A stretch of 64,000 nucleotides of DNA, from assembly GCA_947499715.1 (NCBI GenBank), contig CANMPL010000001.1, positions 372,001 to 436,000 on the forward strand, read 5' to 3'. Below are positions 17,638-27,244 of this stretch, piece after piece. Below the pieces are notes generated by a model, which was given only the letters and a program-made list of their open reading frames with translations, had not been told where the DNA came from and made no database searches. How positions within the stretch are numbered: position 1 is the first letter of the stretch; each line of letters starts with the position of its first letter. Both the position numbers and the translations under genes were made by a program. The stretch is from an uncultured Paracoccaceae bacterium. GTDB lineage: Bacteria > Pseudomonadota > Alphaproteobacteria > Rhodobacterales > Rhodobacteraceae.

Positions 17638-18597
17638 TTATTCCTCTTTCAATGGGCGCGACAGCAAGGCCTGCAAAGCGGTCTGGGCGTCGATTTCATG
17701 ATGGGCCAGCTGCGCCACGATGGCCGTCACAGGCAGATCCAGACCCAGATCCAGCGCAAGTTTTGTCACCGCCCGCGCGGTCGCAGCACCTTCCACCGTC
17801 GTGCCTTTGTCAAAGGCGTCGCCCGCACCCAGCGCCAAACCATATCGGTAGTTGCGCGACAGGTCAGAGGTGCAGGTGAGCGCCAGATCACCCAGCCCCG
17901 ATAGTCCTGTCAGCGTGGTTGGATCCGCGCCAAGGTGGTCGGCAATCCGTTGCATCTCTGCAAAGCCACGGGTCAACAGGGCAGCGCGTGCGCTATCCCC
18001 CAGCCCAGCGCCAATCGCCACGCCACAGCCGATCGCGATGACGTTTTTCAGTGCGCCGCCCAGCTCTGCCCCGATGACATCTGTGGTGGTATAAAGCCGC
18101 AGGTTCGACGTCGACAGCCATTGCTGCAACATCTTGCCCGCATCTGCATCCGCGCAGGCAAGCGTCAGCCCGGTGGGCAACCCGCGGGCGATATCATCTG
18201 CAAACGAAGGTCCGGTCAGCATCGCGGGGATCGCCGAAGGCACGATGTCAGCAATCGAGGCCGTTGGCCCGGTTAGCGTGTCAAGGTCGATGCCCTTGCA
18301 ACAAGCCACAAGGTTCTTTCCGGCAAATCCTGCCGCGTGTTCGGTCAAGAAACCCCGCAAGGTTTGCGCAGGCGTCGCCAAGAGCACGGTATCGCAGGCA
18401 AAAAGCTGGCTGATTTCACCGGTGATGACAAGCGGCGAAGGAAGGGTGACACCCGGCAAGCGGGGGTTTTCCCGGCTTGATTGCATCGCCGCTGCCGCCT
18501 CTGCGTTCCGCGCCCATAGCGTGACGGGGCGGCCATCGCGGGCCAGTGATACGGCCAATGCCGTGCCAAACGCGCCTGCACCTGCAATTCCGATCAT
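17638..18597 (-). CDS. gpsA: NAD(P)-dependent glycerol-3-phosphate dehydrogenase
   Basis: 319 residues. It reduces dihydroxyacetone phosphate to sn-glycerol-3-phosphate for phospholipid synthesis. The Rossmann motif GAGAFGTAL starts at residue 6, and [15 protein letters not shown] carries the catalytic Lys; [21 protein letters not shown] is the substrate-binding region. Start chosen at MIGIAGAG, where the ATG overlaps the tsaD stop by 4 bp; the longer frame runs back into tsaD. Confidence 0.95.
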   Translation of the reverse strand: MIGIAGAGAFGTALAVSLARDGRPVTLWARNAEAAAAMQSSRENPRLPGVTLPSPLVITGEISQLFACDTVLLATPAQTLRGFLTEHAAGFAGKNLVACCKGIDLDTLTGPTASIADIVPSAIPAMLTGPSFADDIARGLPTGLTLACADADAGKMLQQWLSTSNLRLYTTTDVIGAELGGALKNVIAIGCGVAIGAGLGDSARAALLTRGFAEMQRIADHLGADPTTLTGLSGLGDLALTCTSDLSRNYRYGLALGAGDAFDKGTTVEGAATARAVTKLALDLGLDLPVTAIVAQLAHHEIDAQTALQALLSRPLKEE

Positions 18598-19670
18598 GCC
18601 TTCGCTCCTTTTTTGCCCGATCCCAACATGGCGGGCGTGCGGTCGTCTAGTGGCCATCTGGGGCGGGCCGACAGGGTCAGGTCATCCAATTGGCCTGCGG
18701 CCACGCGCAAGCCGCCAGCATAAGCAATCATCGCAGCGTTGTCGGTGCAAAGCGCCAAAGGTGGCGCGCTATAGGTAATGCCGCGTTTGGCACAAAGATC
18801 CATTAGACGGGCACGGATTTCTGTGTTTGCCGCAACGCCGCCTGCCACAGCAAAGGATGGGGTCGCCGGGTTCAAGGAAAGATACTGCGCCAGCGCGCGG
18901 TCAGTCTTTTCCGTCAGGATGTCTGCGACAGCCCGCTGGAAACCGGCAGATAAATCGGCCTGATCAGTCGGCGTCAGCCCCTGTTTTTCTGCAACGACGC
19001 TGTCTCTGGCTCGCAGCATCGCCGTCTTGAGGCCGGAAAAGCTAAGATCGCAACCGGGTCGATCTAGCAGAGGACGCGGCAATTTGAACCGCAGAGGGTC
19101 ACCACTTTCGGCGGCTTTCTGCACCGCCGGTCCCCCCGGTTGACCAAGGCCAAGAATGCGGGCGGTTTTGTCAAACGCCTCGCCCGGGGCGTCATCAATC
19201 GTGCCGCCGATGCGGGTGAATCTGTCATGGCTATGGGCGATCAAGAACTGGCAATGACCGCCGGACACCAAAAGCATCAGGTATGGATAGGATGCACTTT
19301 CAAGCAGCATTGGCGTCAGGGCGTGACCCGCAAGATGGTTCACCCCGATAATCGGAATACCCGTCGCGGCCGCAATCCCTTTGGCGCACATCACACCAGA
19401 CAGGACGCCGCCAATCAGGCCCGGACCAGCGGTGACGGCAATGCCATCAATATCCCGCAAGGCCAGATCCGCGCCCGCCAAAGCATCTTCGACGCAATGG
19501 TCGATCTTTTCGGCATGGGCGCGGGCCGCAATCTCGGGCACGACACCACCAAAATCGGCGTGCAGGGCGGTTTGGCCGTAAACCACAGATGACATCACCC
19601 GTGTTCCGCGCACGACCGCGGCTGCGGTATCGTCGCAGCTGCTTTCAATGCCTAAAATTGTGAGGGTCAT
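18594..19670 (-). CDS. tsaD: TsaD, tRNA N6-threonylcarbamoyltransferase
   Basis: 358-residue ASKHA-fold enzyme that transfers the threonylcarbamoyl group to A37 of tRNA. It opens [20 protein letters not shown]; metal ligands His112 and His116 sit in NHLAGH, and [10 protein letters not shown] and [13 protein letters not shown] follow as expected. First gene of the tsaD-gpsA-EVE operon and divergent from hemD across a 79-bp gap. TsaE is encoded elsewhere in the window. Confidence 0.96.
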   Translation of the reverse strand: MTLTILGIESSCDDTAAAVVRGTRVMSSVVYGQTALHADFGGVVPEIAARAHAEKIDHCVEDALAGADLALRDIDGIAVTAGPGLIGGVLSGVMCAKGIAAATGIPIIGVNHLAGHALTPMLLESASYPYLMLLVSGGHCQFLIAHSHDRFTRIGGTIDDAPGEAFDKTARILGLGQPGGPAVQKAAESGDPLRFKLPRPLLDRPGCDLSFSGLKTAMLRARDSVVAEKQGLTPTDQADLSAGFQRAVADILTEKTDRALAQYLSLNPATPSFAVAGGVAANTEIRARLMDLCAKRGITYSAPPLALCTDNAAMIAYAGGLRVAAGQLDDLTLSARPRWPLDDRTPAMLGSGKKGAKA

Positions 19671-19684
19671 TACAGGGCCTAACC

Positions 19685-19712
19685 TTGCACAGGGTGGTTA
19701 GGCAGGTAACAC
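19685..19712 (+). promoter_or_regulatory. Possible promoter for hemD
   Basis: TTGCAC and TAACAC separated by 16 bp, 37 bp before the hemD start in the divergent tsaD-hemD gap. Only sequence resemblance to the sigma-70 consensus supports it. Confidence 0.35.
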
Positions 19713-19749
19713 TGAGAGGCCGCGCAAACAATGCCGGTGCGAAAGGCCC

Positions 19750-20451
19750 ATGACACCCGTTCTCTTGATCACGCGCCCACAACCTGCCGCAGCCCGCTTT
19801 GCAAATGCGGTGCAGGACGCCTTGGGTGAACCGGTTGACGTTGTCGTGTCGCCCGCATTTGAAATCGTCCCGCTGGATCCGGGGCCGATTGCGACGCCCG
19901 ATTACCTGATCTTCACCTCTGCCAATGGTGTCGCGCAGGCCTTGCGATTGGGCCTGCCCAAGGTGCCTGCGTGGTGCGTCGGGGACAAGACGGCGCAATG
20001 CGCGCAAAATAGCGGGTTTGACGCCGTCTCTGCTGGAGGGGCGGCGGCGGACTTGATTGCGCTGATCCGCACCAATGACCCGCAGGGCCGGATTCTTCAT
20101 GTGGCAGGTCAACACACACGCGGAGAGATTGCCCCGAAACTGCGCGCCGCCGGTTACGACGCGGACAAGATCACAACTTATGCACAAAGCCTTTTGCCGC
20201 CGAACAAAGCGATGAAAACGCTGGCACGGGGAACAAAGCCTGTGGTTACCCCTATTTTTTCTCCGCGATCGGCCCATATCCTAGTGGGGTTGGATTGGCA
20301 GGGGCCGATACACGCCGTAGCGCTTAGCGATGTTGTCGGCGAGGAATTGGTCCATATCGGTTGTGACACGGTGGCAATTGCAAAACGCCCGACAGAGGCC
20401 GCGATGATCGACGCGACATGTGCGACGCTTCGCGCGCTTTTGGACAGGTGA
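19750..20451 (+). CDS. hemD: Uroporphyrinogen-III synthase
   Basis: 233 residues. Cyclises hydroxymethylbilane to uroporphyrinogen III for heme and cobalamin. The family is poorly conserved; support comes from the opening LLITRPQPAAARFA, the segment YLIFTSANGVAQAL, and SPRSAHIL near residue 177, all of which fit HemD, plus the downstream mitofilin-like and hemY genes, which usually accompany it. hemC is not adjacent. Confidence 0.85.
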   Translation: MTPVLLITRPQPAAARFANAVQDALGEPVDVVVSPAFEIVPLDPGPIATPDYLIFTSANGVAQALRLGLPKVPAWCVGDKTAQCAQNSGFDAVSAGGAAADLIALIRTNDPQGRILHVAGQHTRGEIAPKLRAAGYDADKITTYAQSLLPPNKAMKTLARGTKPVVTPIFSPRSAHILVGLDWQGPIHAVALSDVVGEELVHIGCDTVAIAKRPTEAAMIDATCATLRALLDR

Positions 20452-20534
20452 GGTGGCTTGAGGGTCCGACCGGGCCGGGATAACGTAGGCGGCGTGCCAA
20501 TTTGGGGCGATGCTGTCAGGAAAAGGGTGTGGAC

Positions 20535-21740
20535 GTGGCAAAAGAACCTGCAAAATCGCGAAAGCCGCGCAAGAACGCGAAGGCCAAAGTGGAAGACATC
20601 GTTGACTCTGATGCGATGCCGGAGGTCGAAGAAATTGCAGTGGCTCCGTCCGAATCTGTGGTTGATGAACCTGCGCCGGAACCAGTGACAGAACCTGACC
20701 CGACACCAGAGCCCGATCCAGCCCCGGAACCTGAAGAACAGGCCGAACCACCTGTGTCAGAGCCTGTTGCCAAGGATTCACCACAACCGAATGTCTTTCT
20801 GCCGATGGTCTTGGGTGGCTTGTTGGCGGGTGCGATTGGCTATGGCGTTGCATACCTTCAATACGCCGATGCCGAAGCGACAGACCCCGCCGCGACAGCT
20901 CAGGATGTTGCAGATCTGCGGGCGGAAGTTGCGGCTTTACCCGGCCCGACCGACACCAGCGACCTCGCCAGCTCAATTACGGATTTGAATGACACGGTGG
21001 CGCGAATCGACAGTGATATCGCCGCTATCTCTGCCCGGATTGACACCGTTGAACGTCAGCCAAGCGGCGATGGCACCCTGCCGCAGACGGCCATCGACGC
21101 CTTTGAAGCTGATATGCTGGCCCTGCGCGATCAGGTTGCCGCCCAGCAGGCAGAGCTGGCAAATGTCGCGAATCAAACCGCAGCACAGCTTGAAACAACC
21201 CGCGCCGAAGCAGTGGCCATCGAAGAGAACGCAGTCGAAGCAGCCCGTGCAGCGACCGCGAAAGCATCGCTTGCGCGTGTGCAAGGTGCGCTTGAAAGCG
21301 GCGCGCCCTTTGGTGGACTGCTTGGCGAACTGGAATCGGCCCTAGGCGCCCCCGCACCAGCTGCAATTGCCGCCGTGGCAGAGGGCACCGCGACATTGGG
21401 AAGCCTGCAATCCGAATTTCCCGCCGCCGCGCGCCGCGCGTTGACCGATGCCCGCGCTGAAGGTGTCGATGGTGAGGGTGCGACGGGATTTGGGGCGTTC
21501 TTGCGCGATCAACTTGATGTCCGCTCTGTTGCGCCAAAAGAGGGCGAAAGCGTTGATGCGACCCTGTCCCGCGCAGAGGCCGCATTGCGCGAAGGTCGGC
21601 TGAATGACACGCTCGCCGAGATTGCCACCTTGCCAGATATTGCCCGTGCGGCGATGTCAGATTGGTTGGCGCTGGCCGAGGCGCGCGCCTCGGCAATTGA
21701 TGCCGCAGACACTCTTTCCAATTCATTGTCCGATAATTGA
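20535..21740 (+). CDS. Mitofilin-like membrane protein (COG4223)
   Basis: 401 residues. An N-terminal Lys/Arg-rich stretch is followed by a Pro/Glu-rich spacer (repeated EPDP/PEPDPAPEPEE), one membrane helix (about residues 88-110) and a long Ala/Glu coiled coil with a C-terminal helical domain. This is the alphaproteobacterial relative of mitofilin/Mic60, which in mitochondria shapes cristae and in these bacteria sits next to hemY. The start is GTG at 20535, 7 bases after AGGAAAAGGG; a GTG at 20529 is possible. Stop lies 11 bp before hemY. Confidence 0.8.
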   Translation: MAKEPAKSRKPRKNAKAKVEDIVDSDAMPEVEEIAVAPSESVVDEPAPEPVTEPDPTPEPDPAPEPEEQAEPPVSEPVAKDSPQPNVFLPMVLGGLLAGAIGYGVAYLQYADAEATDPAATAQDVADLRAEVAALPGPTDTSDLASSITDLNDTVARIDSDIAAISARIDTVERQPSGDGTLPQTAIDAFEADMLALRDQVAAQQAELANVANQTAAQLETTRAEAVAIEENAVEAARAATAKASLARVQGALESGAPFGGLLGELESALGAPAPAAIAAVAEGTATLGSLQSEFPAAARRALTDARAEGVDGEGATGFGAFLRDQLDVRSVAPKEGESVDATLSRAEAALREGRLNDTLAEIATLPDIARAAMSDWLALAEARASAIDAADTLSNSLSDN

Positions 21741-21751
21741 AGGCAGACGTA

Positions 21752-23206
21752 ATGCTATTGTCCCTTATTAAGATCATCGCCTTCATCGTTATCGTGACCG
21801 CACTGACCTATGGTGCGATGCAGCTGATGTCGGTGGATGGCGGCGCAATCATATCGGTCGCCGGGATCGAAATGACGCTTTCGCCGTTGCAGCTTGCCTT
21901 TGGTTTTGTGGCCCTTGTGGTGCTGGTCTGGCTGTTTCTGAAATTGCTCACATTTCTGGTCGCGACCTATCATTTCCTGAACGGAGACGAGACCGCGATT
22001 TCGCGCTACTTTGATCGCAACCGCGAACGCAAAGGGTTTGAAGCCCTGTCCGAAGGTATGATGGCGCTTGCCTCTGGCGAAGGGCATTTGGCGTTGACCA
22101 AGGCGCAGCGGGCCAAAAAATACCTCAATGCGCCAGAGTTGACGACGCTGCTGACTGCACAAGCCGCCGAAATGACGGGCGATAAGCGTCAGGCCGAAGA
22201 AAGCTATAAGGCGCTGCTGGAATCCAGCCAAACCCGGTTTGTCGGCGTGCGCGGCCTGATGAAACAGAAACTGGTCGCCGGCGAAACCGACACGGCGATG
22301 GCGCTGGCGCAAAAGGCATTTGCGCTCAAGCCCAAGCACGAAGAAATTCAGGACGTTCTGCTTAAGCTTCAGGCCGAGAAAGAGGATTGGGCCGGTGCGC
22401 GCGAAACGCTAGGCGCCAAGCTCAAGGCAGGCAACCTGCCGCGCGACGTCCACAAGCGCCGCGATGCCGTCCTTGCCCTGTCAGAGGCGAAAGGCATCAT
22501 GGAGGACGGCCAATCCATCGAAGCCCGCGAAGCGGCGATCAACGCCAACCGCTTGTCGCCTGACCTTATTCCTGCGGCCGTCATGGCAGCCCGCGGCTAT
22601 ATTGCGCAAGACAAGCCAAAATATGCCTCTCGTGTCTTGGCCAAGGCTTGGGGGGTGCAACCCCATCCCGATCTTGCTGCGGCATTTGCAGAAATTGCCC
22701 CAAATGAAACCGCTACCGCCCGGCTTAAGCGGTTTGTTGTGCTGACCAAGCAAAACCCAGATCATCCTGAAACCAAGATGCTGCTGGCAGAACTGCACAT
22801 CGCGGGCGAAGATTTCCCTGCGGCCAAACGCGCCTTGGGTGATCTGGTTACCGATGATCCGTCGGCAAGAAGCCTGACGTTGATGGCTGCGATTGAACGG
22901 GGCAGCGGTGCGGACGATGCGGTTGTGCGCGGGTGGCTGACACGCGCACTGACGGCACCACGCGGCTCGCAGTGGATCTGTGACAATTGCCAACACATCC
23001 ACACCGAATGGGCCCCGGTCTGCGCCAACTGCGGATCTTTCGATACGCTCGCCTGGAAACGCCCGCCCGCAGGTGAAGTCGCCATGCCCGCCGGGACGGA
23101 AATGTTGCCTTTGATCGTCGGCCAGGCCCCCGCCAATGAGGTGGTGACCGTGGCAGACACAGAAGTCGTCACAGATGCCGAAGTCATCGACGAAGAGACA
23201 AAATAG
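21752..23206 (+). CDS. hemY: HemY family protein with TPR repeats and a zinc ribbon
   Basis: 484 residues. Two N-terminal membrane helices (about 5-25 and 44-70), then helical TPR-type repeats, and near residues 409-428 a CDNC...CANC pair forming a probable zinc ribbon. HemY proteins are membrane TPR proteins of unknown role encoded with late heme genes; this is not the protoporphyrinogen oxidase of the same symbol. GAAGG precedes the ATG. Together with the preceding gene it forms the hemD-mitofilin-hemY set. Confidence 0.85.
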   Translation: MLLSLIKIIAFIVIVTALTYGAMQLMSVDGGAIISVAGIEMTLSPLQLAFGFVALVVLVWLFLKLLTFLVATYHFLNGDETAISRYFDRNRERKGFEALSEGMMALASGEGHLALTKAQRAKKYLNAPELTTLLTAQAAEMTGDKRQAEESYKALLESSQTRFVGVRGLMKQKLVAGETDTAMALAQKAFALKPKHEEIQDVLLKLQAEKEDWAGARETLGAKLKAGNLPRDVHKRRDAVLALSEAKGIMEDGQSIEAREAAINANRLSPDLIPAAVMAARGYIAQDKPKYASRVLAKAWGVQPHPDLAAAFAEIAPNETATARLKRFVVLTKQNPDHPETKMLLAELHIAGEDFPAAKRALGDLVTDDPSARSLTLMAAIERGSGADDAVVRGWLTRALTAPRGSQWICDNCQHIHTEWAPVCANCGSFDTLAWKRPPAGEVAMPAGTEMLPLIVGQAPANEVVTVADTEVVTDAEVIDEETK

Positions 23207-23250
23207 GTCTTTTCGCAGCCTAAGCGGGGTGCTAACACGCCGCTCGGAAC

Positions 23251-23326
23251 GCCGCTGTAGCTCAGCTGGTAGAGCACGTCATTCGTAATGATGGGGTCGT
23301 AGGTTCAAGTCCTATCAGCGGCACCA
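23251..23326 (+). tRNA. tRNA-Thr (anticodon CGU)
   Basis: Full cloverleaf: acceptor GCCGCTG/CAGCGGC, D arm GCTC/GAGC, anticodon stem CGTCA/TGATG with loop TTCGTAA, T arm with TTCAAGT, encoded CCA. The anticodon CGT reads ACG. Confidence 0.97.
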
Positions 23327-23657
23327 GTTCCATACATACACTGCGATGATCTGGCGCGTTGGCGACTGCGCAGCACTGCTATGCTGTAGCAAGAACGCAT
23401 CTGTCAATTATTCGAAAATTCCAAATAGTGTATTTCATTCATCGCATCTTATGCCTGAAAGATAGTTTGGTCATGTTGTCATTGAACCTCACGGCGGATC
23501 GCCGGGACTTGTGACGCTCTGCGCGTTTGGTGGGTTGTGCGGCTTTGCCCAAGCGGCTTGCGGGCCTAGGTGTCGGACCGTTGACTTCCCGGCGCTATGG
23601 CATCTGATTGACGAAGAACAAGTCGACAAAGACGCAAATAGATAAGGAAATACTCCA
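23327..23657. other. Intergenic region without a recognised gene
   Basis: 331 bp between tRNA-Thr and the GST gene. The middle part (about 23395-23450) is AT-rich compared with the surroundings. No supportable open frame, hairpin with T tract or known motif was found; the last bases carry AAGGA, the ribosome site of the GST gene. Confidence 0.6.
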
Positions 23658-24422
23658 ATGGTTGTCGTTGCTCCCAAAAACAAATCTGTCGAATCGTTGG
23701 AGGGTCTTCACCTTTACCACGGTGCCATTTCCAACTGTTCCATGCGCGTGCGGATGACGCTGATCGAAAAGGGCCTTGATTGGACAAGCCATCACCTTGA
23801 TCTGGTGAAAAAGGAAAACGTGACCGAAGAATATTTTGGCATCCACCCCGCCGGCCTCGTGCCTGCCTTGGTCCACGACGGCGTTGTGCACATCGAATCC
23901 AACGACATCATCGACTATCTGGACGAGATCTACCCAGAACCCACTTTGCGGTCCAAAGATAACGAGGCCGAGATGCTGGAATGGCTCAAGCTGTCGGGAT
24001 CGATCCACATGACCGGGATCAAGCCCTATATCTACTTCAAGCGGATGTCTGGCCGGGTGAAGAAGTCCAAGGAAGAAGAAGAAGAATACATGCGCCTGCA
24101 AAAGGATCCCGCAATGCGCGAGTTCCACCGCAAGTTTTCCGGTAGTGGCGGGATCGACCCCAAGGATGTCGCCGCGGCAGAGGCGGTTTTAGACAACGCA
24201 TTTACCAAGCTTGATAAGGCGCTTGAAGGGAATGAATGGATCATGGGCGATCAGTTCACCCTTGCTGACATCTCTTGGGTGCCGGTCTATTTCACGATGG
24301 ACGGCGCTGACTACCCGTTTGAAAAGCACCCCAACATCGTGCGCTGGGCAAAGGCGCTGGGCCAAAAGAAAAGCTATCAAGAGGGCATTCTGAAATGGTG
24401 CGCTGACTTCGCCAAGGCGTAA
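23658..24422 (+). CDS. Glutathione S-transferase family protein
   Basis: 254 residues. The N-terminal thioredoxin fold contains LYHGAISNCSMRVRMTLIEKG, with SNCSMR at the usual active-site position, and the ESNDIIDYLDE glutathione-binding motif; the C-terminal helical domain has the GDQFTLADISWVP motif near residue 196. A very acidic/basic insert (RVKKSKEEEEEYMR) sits between the halves. It resembles the LigF/EPT1-type clade, but no substrate can be assigned. It stands alone between a tRNA and pobA. Confidence 0.85.
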   Translation: MVVVAPKNKSVESLEGLHLYHGAISNCSMRVRMTLIEKGLDWTSHHLDLVKKENVTEEYFGIHPAGLVPALVHDGVVHIESNDIIDYLDEIYPEPTLRSKDNEAEMLEWLKLSGSIHMTGIKPYIYFKRMSGRVKKSKEEEEEYMRLQKDPAMREFHRKFSGSGGIDPKDVAAAEAVLDNAFTKLDKALEGNEWIMGDQFTLADISWVPVYFTMDGADYPFEKHPNIVRWAKALGQKKSYQEGILKWCADFAKA

Positions 24423-24558
24423 CTCACCCGCCTTACAGCAAATGCGCAATGTGGTCCGGTGCCGGTCTGGTACCGGGCCTTTTTTCTGCGCATTCAATCC
24501 CGGCTTTCATTGAAACAAGGCTTCCGCTACCGTTCCCGAAAGGGACGAGGGGACGTAA

Positions 24559-25728
24559 ATGCGGACACAGGTTGCAATTATTGGCGGTGGACCTTCGGGC
24601 CTTTTGCTGGCCCAACTGTTGCAGACAAAAGGTGTCGACAGCGTCATCCTTGAACGACAATCCCGCGCCCATGTCCTTGGCCGCATCCGCGCGGGCGTGC
24701 TGGAACGCGGACTGCTTGATCTGATGCAAGAGGCTGGCGTCGCCGACCGGATGCAGGCCGAAGGCTTTACCCACGACGGCACTTTGATTTCCTACGGGGA
24801 CGAGATGTTTCGCGTCGATTTCAAGGCGCTGACAGGTCATGCCGTGATGGTCTACGGCCAGACAGAGGTGACAAGAGACCTTTACGAGGCGCGCGACCGG
24901 ACCGGCGGTGAGGTGATCCATAATGTCCAGGATGTAACCATCCACGACGCCAACAGCGACAGCCCGAGCGTCAGTTATACTGTCAACGGTCAGACCCAGA
25001 CGATCAGCTGCGATTTTGTCGCGGGTTGCGATGGGTTTCACGGCGTCAGCCGCCAAACCATCCCCGCAGATCTGCGGCGCGAGTTTGAAAAGGTCTATCC
25101 TTTTGGCTGGCTGGGCATCTTGTCCGAAACCCCGCCTGTCAATCACGAACTGATCTACGCCAGCTCTGATCGCGGGTTTGCCCTTTGCTCTATGCGCAAC
25201 GCCGGTCTTAGCCGCTATTACGTCCAATGTGACCTGTCCGACAGCCCCGAAAACTGGACCGATGATGCCTTTTGGGCCGAACTCAAGCGCCGGATCCCGT
25301 CCGACCAGGCCGCAAAGCTGATCACCGGGCCGAGCATTGAAAAATCCATCGCACCGCTGCGGTCCTTTGTCTGCGAACCCATGTGCTGGGGGCGTTTGTT
25401 CTTGTGCGGTGATGCCGCGCATATCGTGCCGCCAACCGGGGCCAAAGGGCTGAACACTGCCGCCTCTGATGTGCATTACCTGTTCGAGGGGCTGGCGCAA
25501 TTCTATGCCACCGGCAAGACGCAAGGGATCGATGCCTATTCCGAGCGGGCCCTTGCCCGCGTCTGGAAGGCAGAGCGTTTCAGCTGGTGGTTTTCGTCAC
25601 TGATGCACCAATTTCCAGACCAATCCGGTTTCGATCTGCGGATGCAACAGGCCGAGATTGCGTTCTTGCGTAGCAACGAATCCGCCCAACGCGCGATGGC
25701 GGAAAACTACGTGGGTCTGCCCTATTAG
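24559..25728 (+). CDS. pobA: 4-hydroxybenzoate 3-monooxygenase
   Basis: 389-residue class A flavin monooxygenase that converts 4-hydroxybenzoate to protocatechuate, the entry to the beta-ketoadipate pathway. The FAD motif GGGPSG is at residues 9-14, RIRAGVLERGL follows residue 41, the DG motif is in FVAGCDGFHGVSR, and the second FAD motif GDAAHIVPPTGAKG is near 284. Protocatechuate genes and the usual regulator PobR are not in this window. Its stop overlaps kynU (convergent) by 4 bp. Confidence 0.95.
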   Translation: MRTQVAIIGGGPSGLLLAQLLQTKGVDSVILERQSRAHVLGRIRAGVLERGLLDLMQEAGVADRMQAEGFTHDGTLISYGDEMFRVDFKALTGHAVMVYGQTEVTRDLYEARDRTGGEVIHNVQDVTIHDANSDSPSVSYTVNGQTQTISCDFVAGCDGFHGVSRQTIPADLRREFEKVYPFGWLGILSETPPVNHELIYASSDRGFALCSMRNAGLSRYYVQCDLSDSPENWTDDAFWAELKRRIPSDQAAKLITGPSIEKSIAPLRSFVCEPMCWGRLFLCGDAAHIVPPTGAKGLNTAASDVHYLFEGLAQFYATGKTQGIDAYSERALARVWKAERFSWWFSSLMHQFPDQSGFDLRMQQAEIAFLRSNESAQRAMAENYVGLPY

Positions 25729-26918
25729 GTCACCCGGCTTGGTGTCAGAAAGCGGGGGTCATCCCAAAGACGATTGTCCAGCACATCCGCAAGAACGTCG
25801 ACGGCGCGGTGAATGTCAGCCTCATCCAGATAAAGCGGCGTAAAGCCAAAGCGCATGATATCTGGCGCGCGAAAATCACCGATAACGTGCTGGGCGATCA
25901 GGGCCTGCATCGCCGCATAGCCCTGTTCAAACGCAAAGGACACCTGCGACCCCCGCGCCTGCGGATCGCGGGGGCTGGCAAGGGTCAGGGCGGGGCAGCG
26001 CGCCTCAACTTCGGCGATGAATAGCTCGCTCAGGCGGATGCTGGCCGTGCGCACATCATGCATATCGACGCCATCCCACACCCCCATCGCGGCCTCTAAC
26101 GCGGCCATCTGTAACACTGGTGGCGTGCCAACGCGCATCCGCTCAATGTCTTTGGCGGGGCGGTAGCCCGGTTCAAATGCGAAAGGCGCATCATGGCCCA
26201 ACCAACCGGCTAGGGCCGGTGCAATCCCCGGTGTGATGTCGGGACGCACATAAATGAAGGCAGGCGCGCCGGGTCCGCCATTGAGGTATTTATAGGTGCA
26301 GCCCACCGCAAATTCGCAATCCGTTGCGGCCACATCCACCGGCACCGCACCGGCACTATGGGCCAGATCCCAGATCATCACCGCACCGGCATCATGTGCC
26401 TTTTGCGTGATCGGTCCCATGTCGTGCATCCGCCCACTGCGATAATCCACCTGCGTGATCATCACCGCTGCCACCTCAGTCGTGATTGCGTCCGTCACAT
26501 CCTCTGGCGCTACAATCCGCAATTCGTGGCCTGCGTTCAGCTGCGCAATCAGGCCCTGCGCCATATAAAGGTCTGACGGAAAGTTCCCGCTGTCGGATAT
26601 GACAACTTTGCGGTCAGGTCGCATCTGCAGCGCGGCCGAAAGCGCCTGATAAACTTTGATCGACAAGGTATCACCCATCACGACCGACCCTTGTGGCGCA
26701 CCAATCAAGCGCCCCACCATATCGCCCACCGCCACGGGCTGCCCCATCCAGTCATCAAGGTTCCATCCCTTGATCAGATGCTGCCCCCATTGGTCTGTCA
26801 CCACCTTTGACAGATGCTGTTCCAAACCTCGCGGCAATGGCCCAAGCGAGTTTCCGTCAAGATAGATCATACCCTCCGGCAGAACGAACTTGTCCTTGAT
26901 CGGCAATGTTTTGGTCAT
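25725..26918 (-). CDS. kynU: Kynureninase
   Basis: 397-residue PLP enzyme that splits kynurenine to anthranilate and alanine in tryptophan breakdown. LDGNSLGPLPRGL at the start, ITQVDYRSGRMHDM in the middle and GCTYKYLNGGPGAPAF with the PLP Lys near residue 213 are all family signatures. Two consecutive ATGs exist; I use the second, six bases after AGGA. Other kynurenine-pathway genes are not adjacent. Convergent with pobA, both serving aromatic catabolism. Confidence 0.94.
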   Translation of the reverse strand: MTKTLPIKDKFVLPEGMIYLDGNSLGPLPRGLEQHLSKVVTDQWGQHLIKGWNLDDWMGQPVAVGDMVGRLIGAPQGSVVMGDTLSIKVYQALSAALQMRPDRKVVISDSGNFPSDLYMAQGLIAQLNAGHELRIVAPEDVTDAITTEVAAVMITQVDYRSGRMHDMGPITQKAHDAGAVMIWDLAHSAGAVPVDVAATDCEFAVGCTYKYLNGGPGAPAFIYVRPDITPGIAPALAGWLGHDAPFAFEPGYRPAKDIERMRVGTPPVLQMAALEAAMGVWDGVDMHDVRTASIRLSELFIAEVEARCPALTLASPRDPQARGSQVSFAFEQGYAAMQALIAQHVIGDFRAPDIMRFGFTPLYLDEADIHRAVDVLADVLDNRLWDDPRFLTPSRVT

Positions 26919-27008
26919 CATTGATCCTTGGTCACACCTGTCTGGCACGACCATCACGCCCATGATGCGGCAATGCAACCGATCCAGCATCCAAAGATTT
27001 TGGGAAAT

Positions 27009-27094
27009 TGGTGCCCAGGAGAGGACTCGAACCTCCACGTCCATACGGACACCAGCACCTGAAGCTGGCGCGTCTACCATTCCGCCACCTGGGC
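27009..27094 (-). tRNA. tRNA-Leu (anticodon CAG)
   Basis: Class II tRNA with long variable arm: acceptor GCCCAGG/CCTGGGC, anticodon stem CCAGC/GCTGG around loop TTCAGGT, T loop GGTTCGAGTCC, encoded CCA. Reads CTG. Confidence 0.97.
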
Positions 27095-27111
27095 AGGTGT
27101 CGTGAGGCGCG

Positions 27112-27139
27112 ATGTAGCTGTGCGTCAACGAGGTGTCAA
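27112..27139 (-). promoter_or_regulatory. Probable tRNA-Leu promoter
   Basis: On the minus strand TTGACA and CTACAT are separated by 16 bp, with the -10 ending 17 bp before the mature tRNA. A perfect -35 at the right distance makes this the clearest sigma-70 promoter I see in the window. Confidence 0.65.
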
Positions 27140-27244
27140 CGCTATTCCGCCATCCATCGGTTGAATCTTGAAAACCCTGTTTCGTCTTGTCTGAAACCGG
27201 GCTGAGAGGTAAACCGAAACCGAATTGTACAAAGGGGCCAGAGC

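Noticed and set aside
24433-25524. Long open frame of 363 codons opposite pobA
   Set aside because: It is the antisense shadow of pobA, whose FAD motifs and family length are clear; the antisense product has no recognisable domain.
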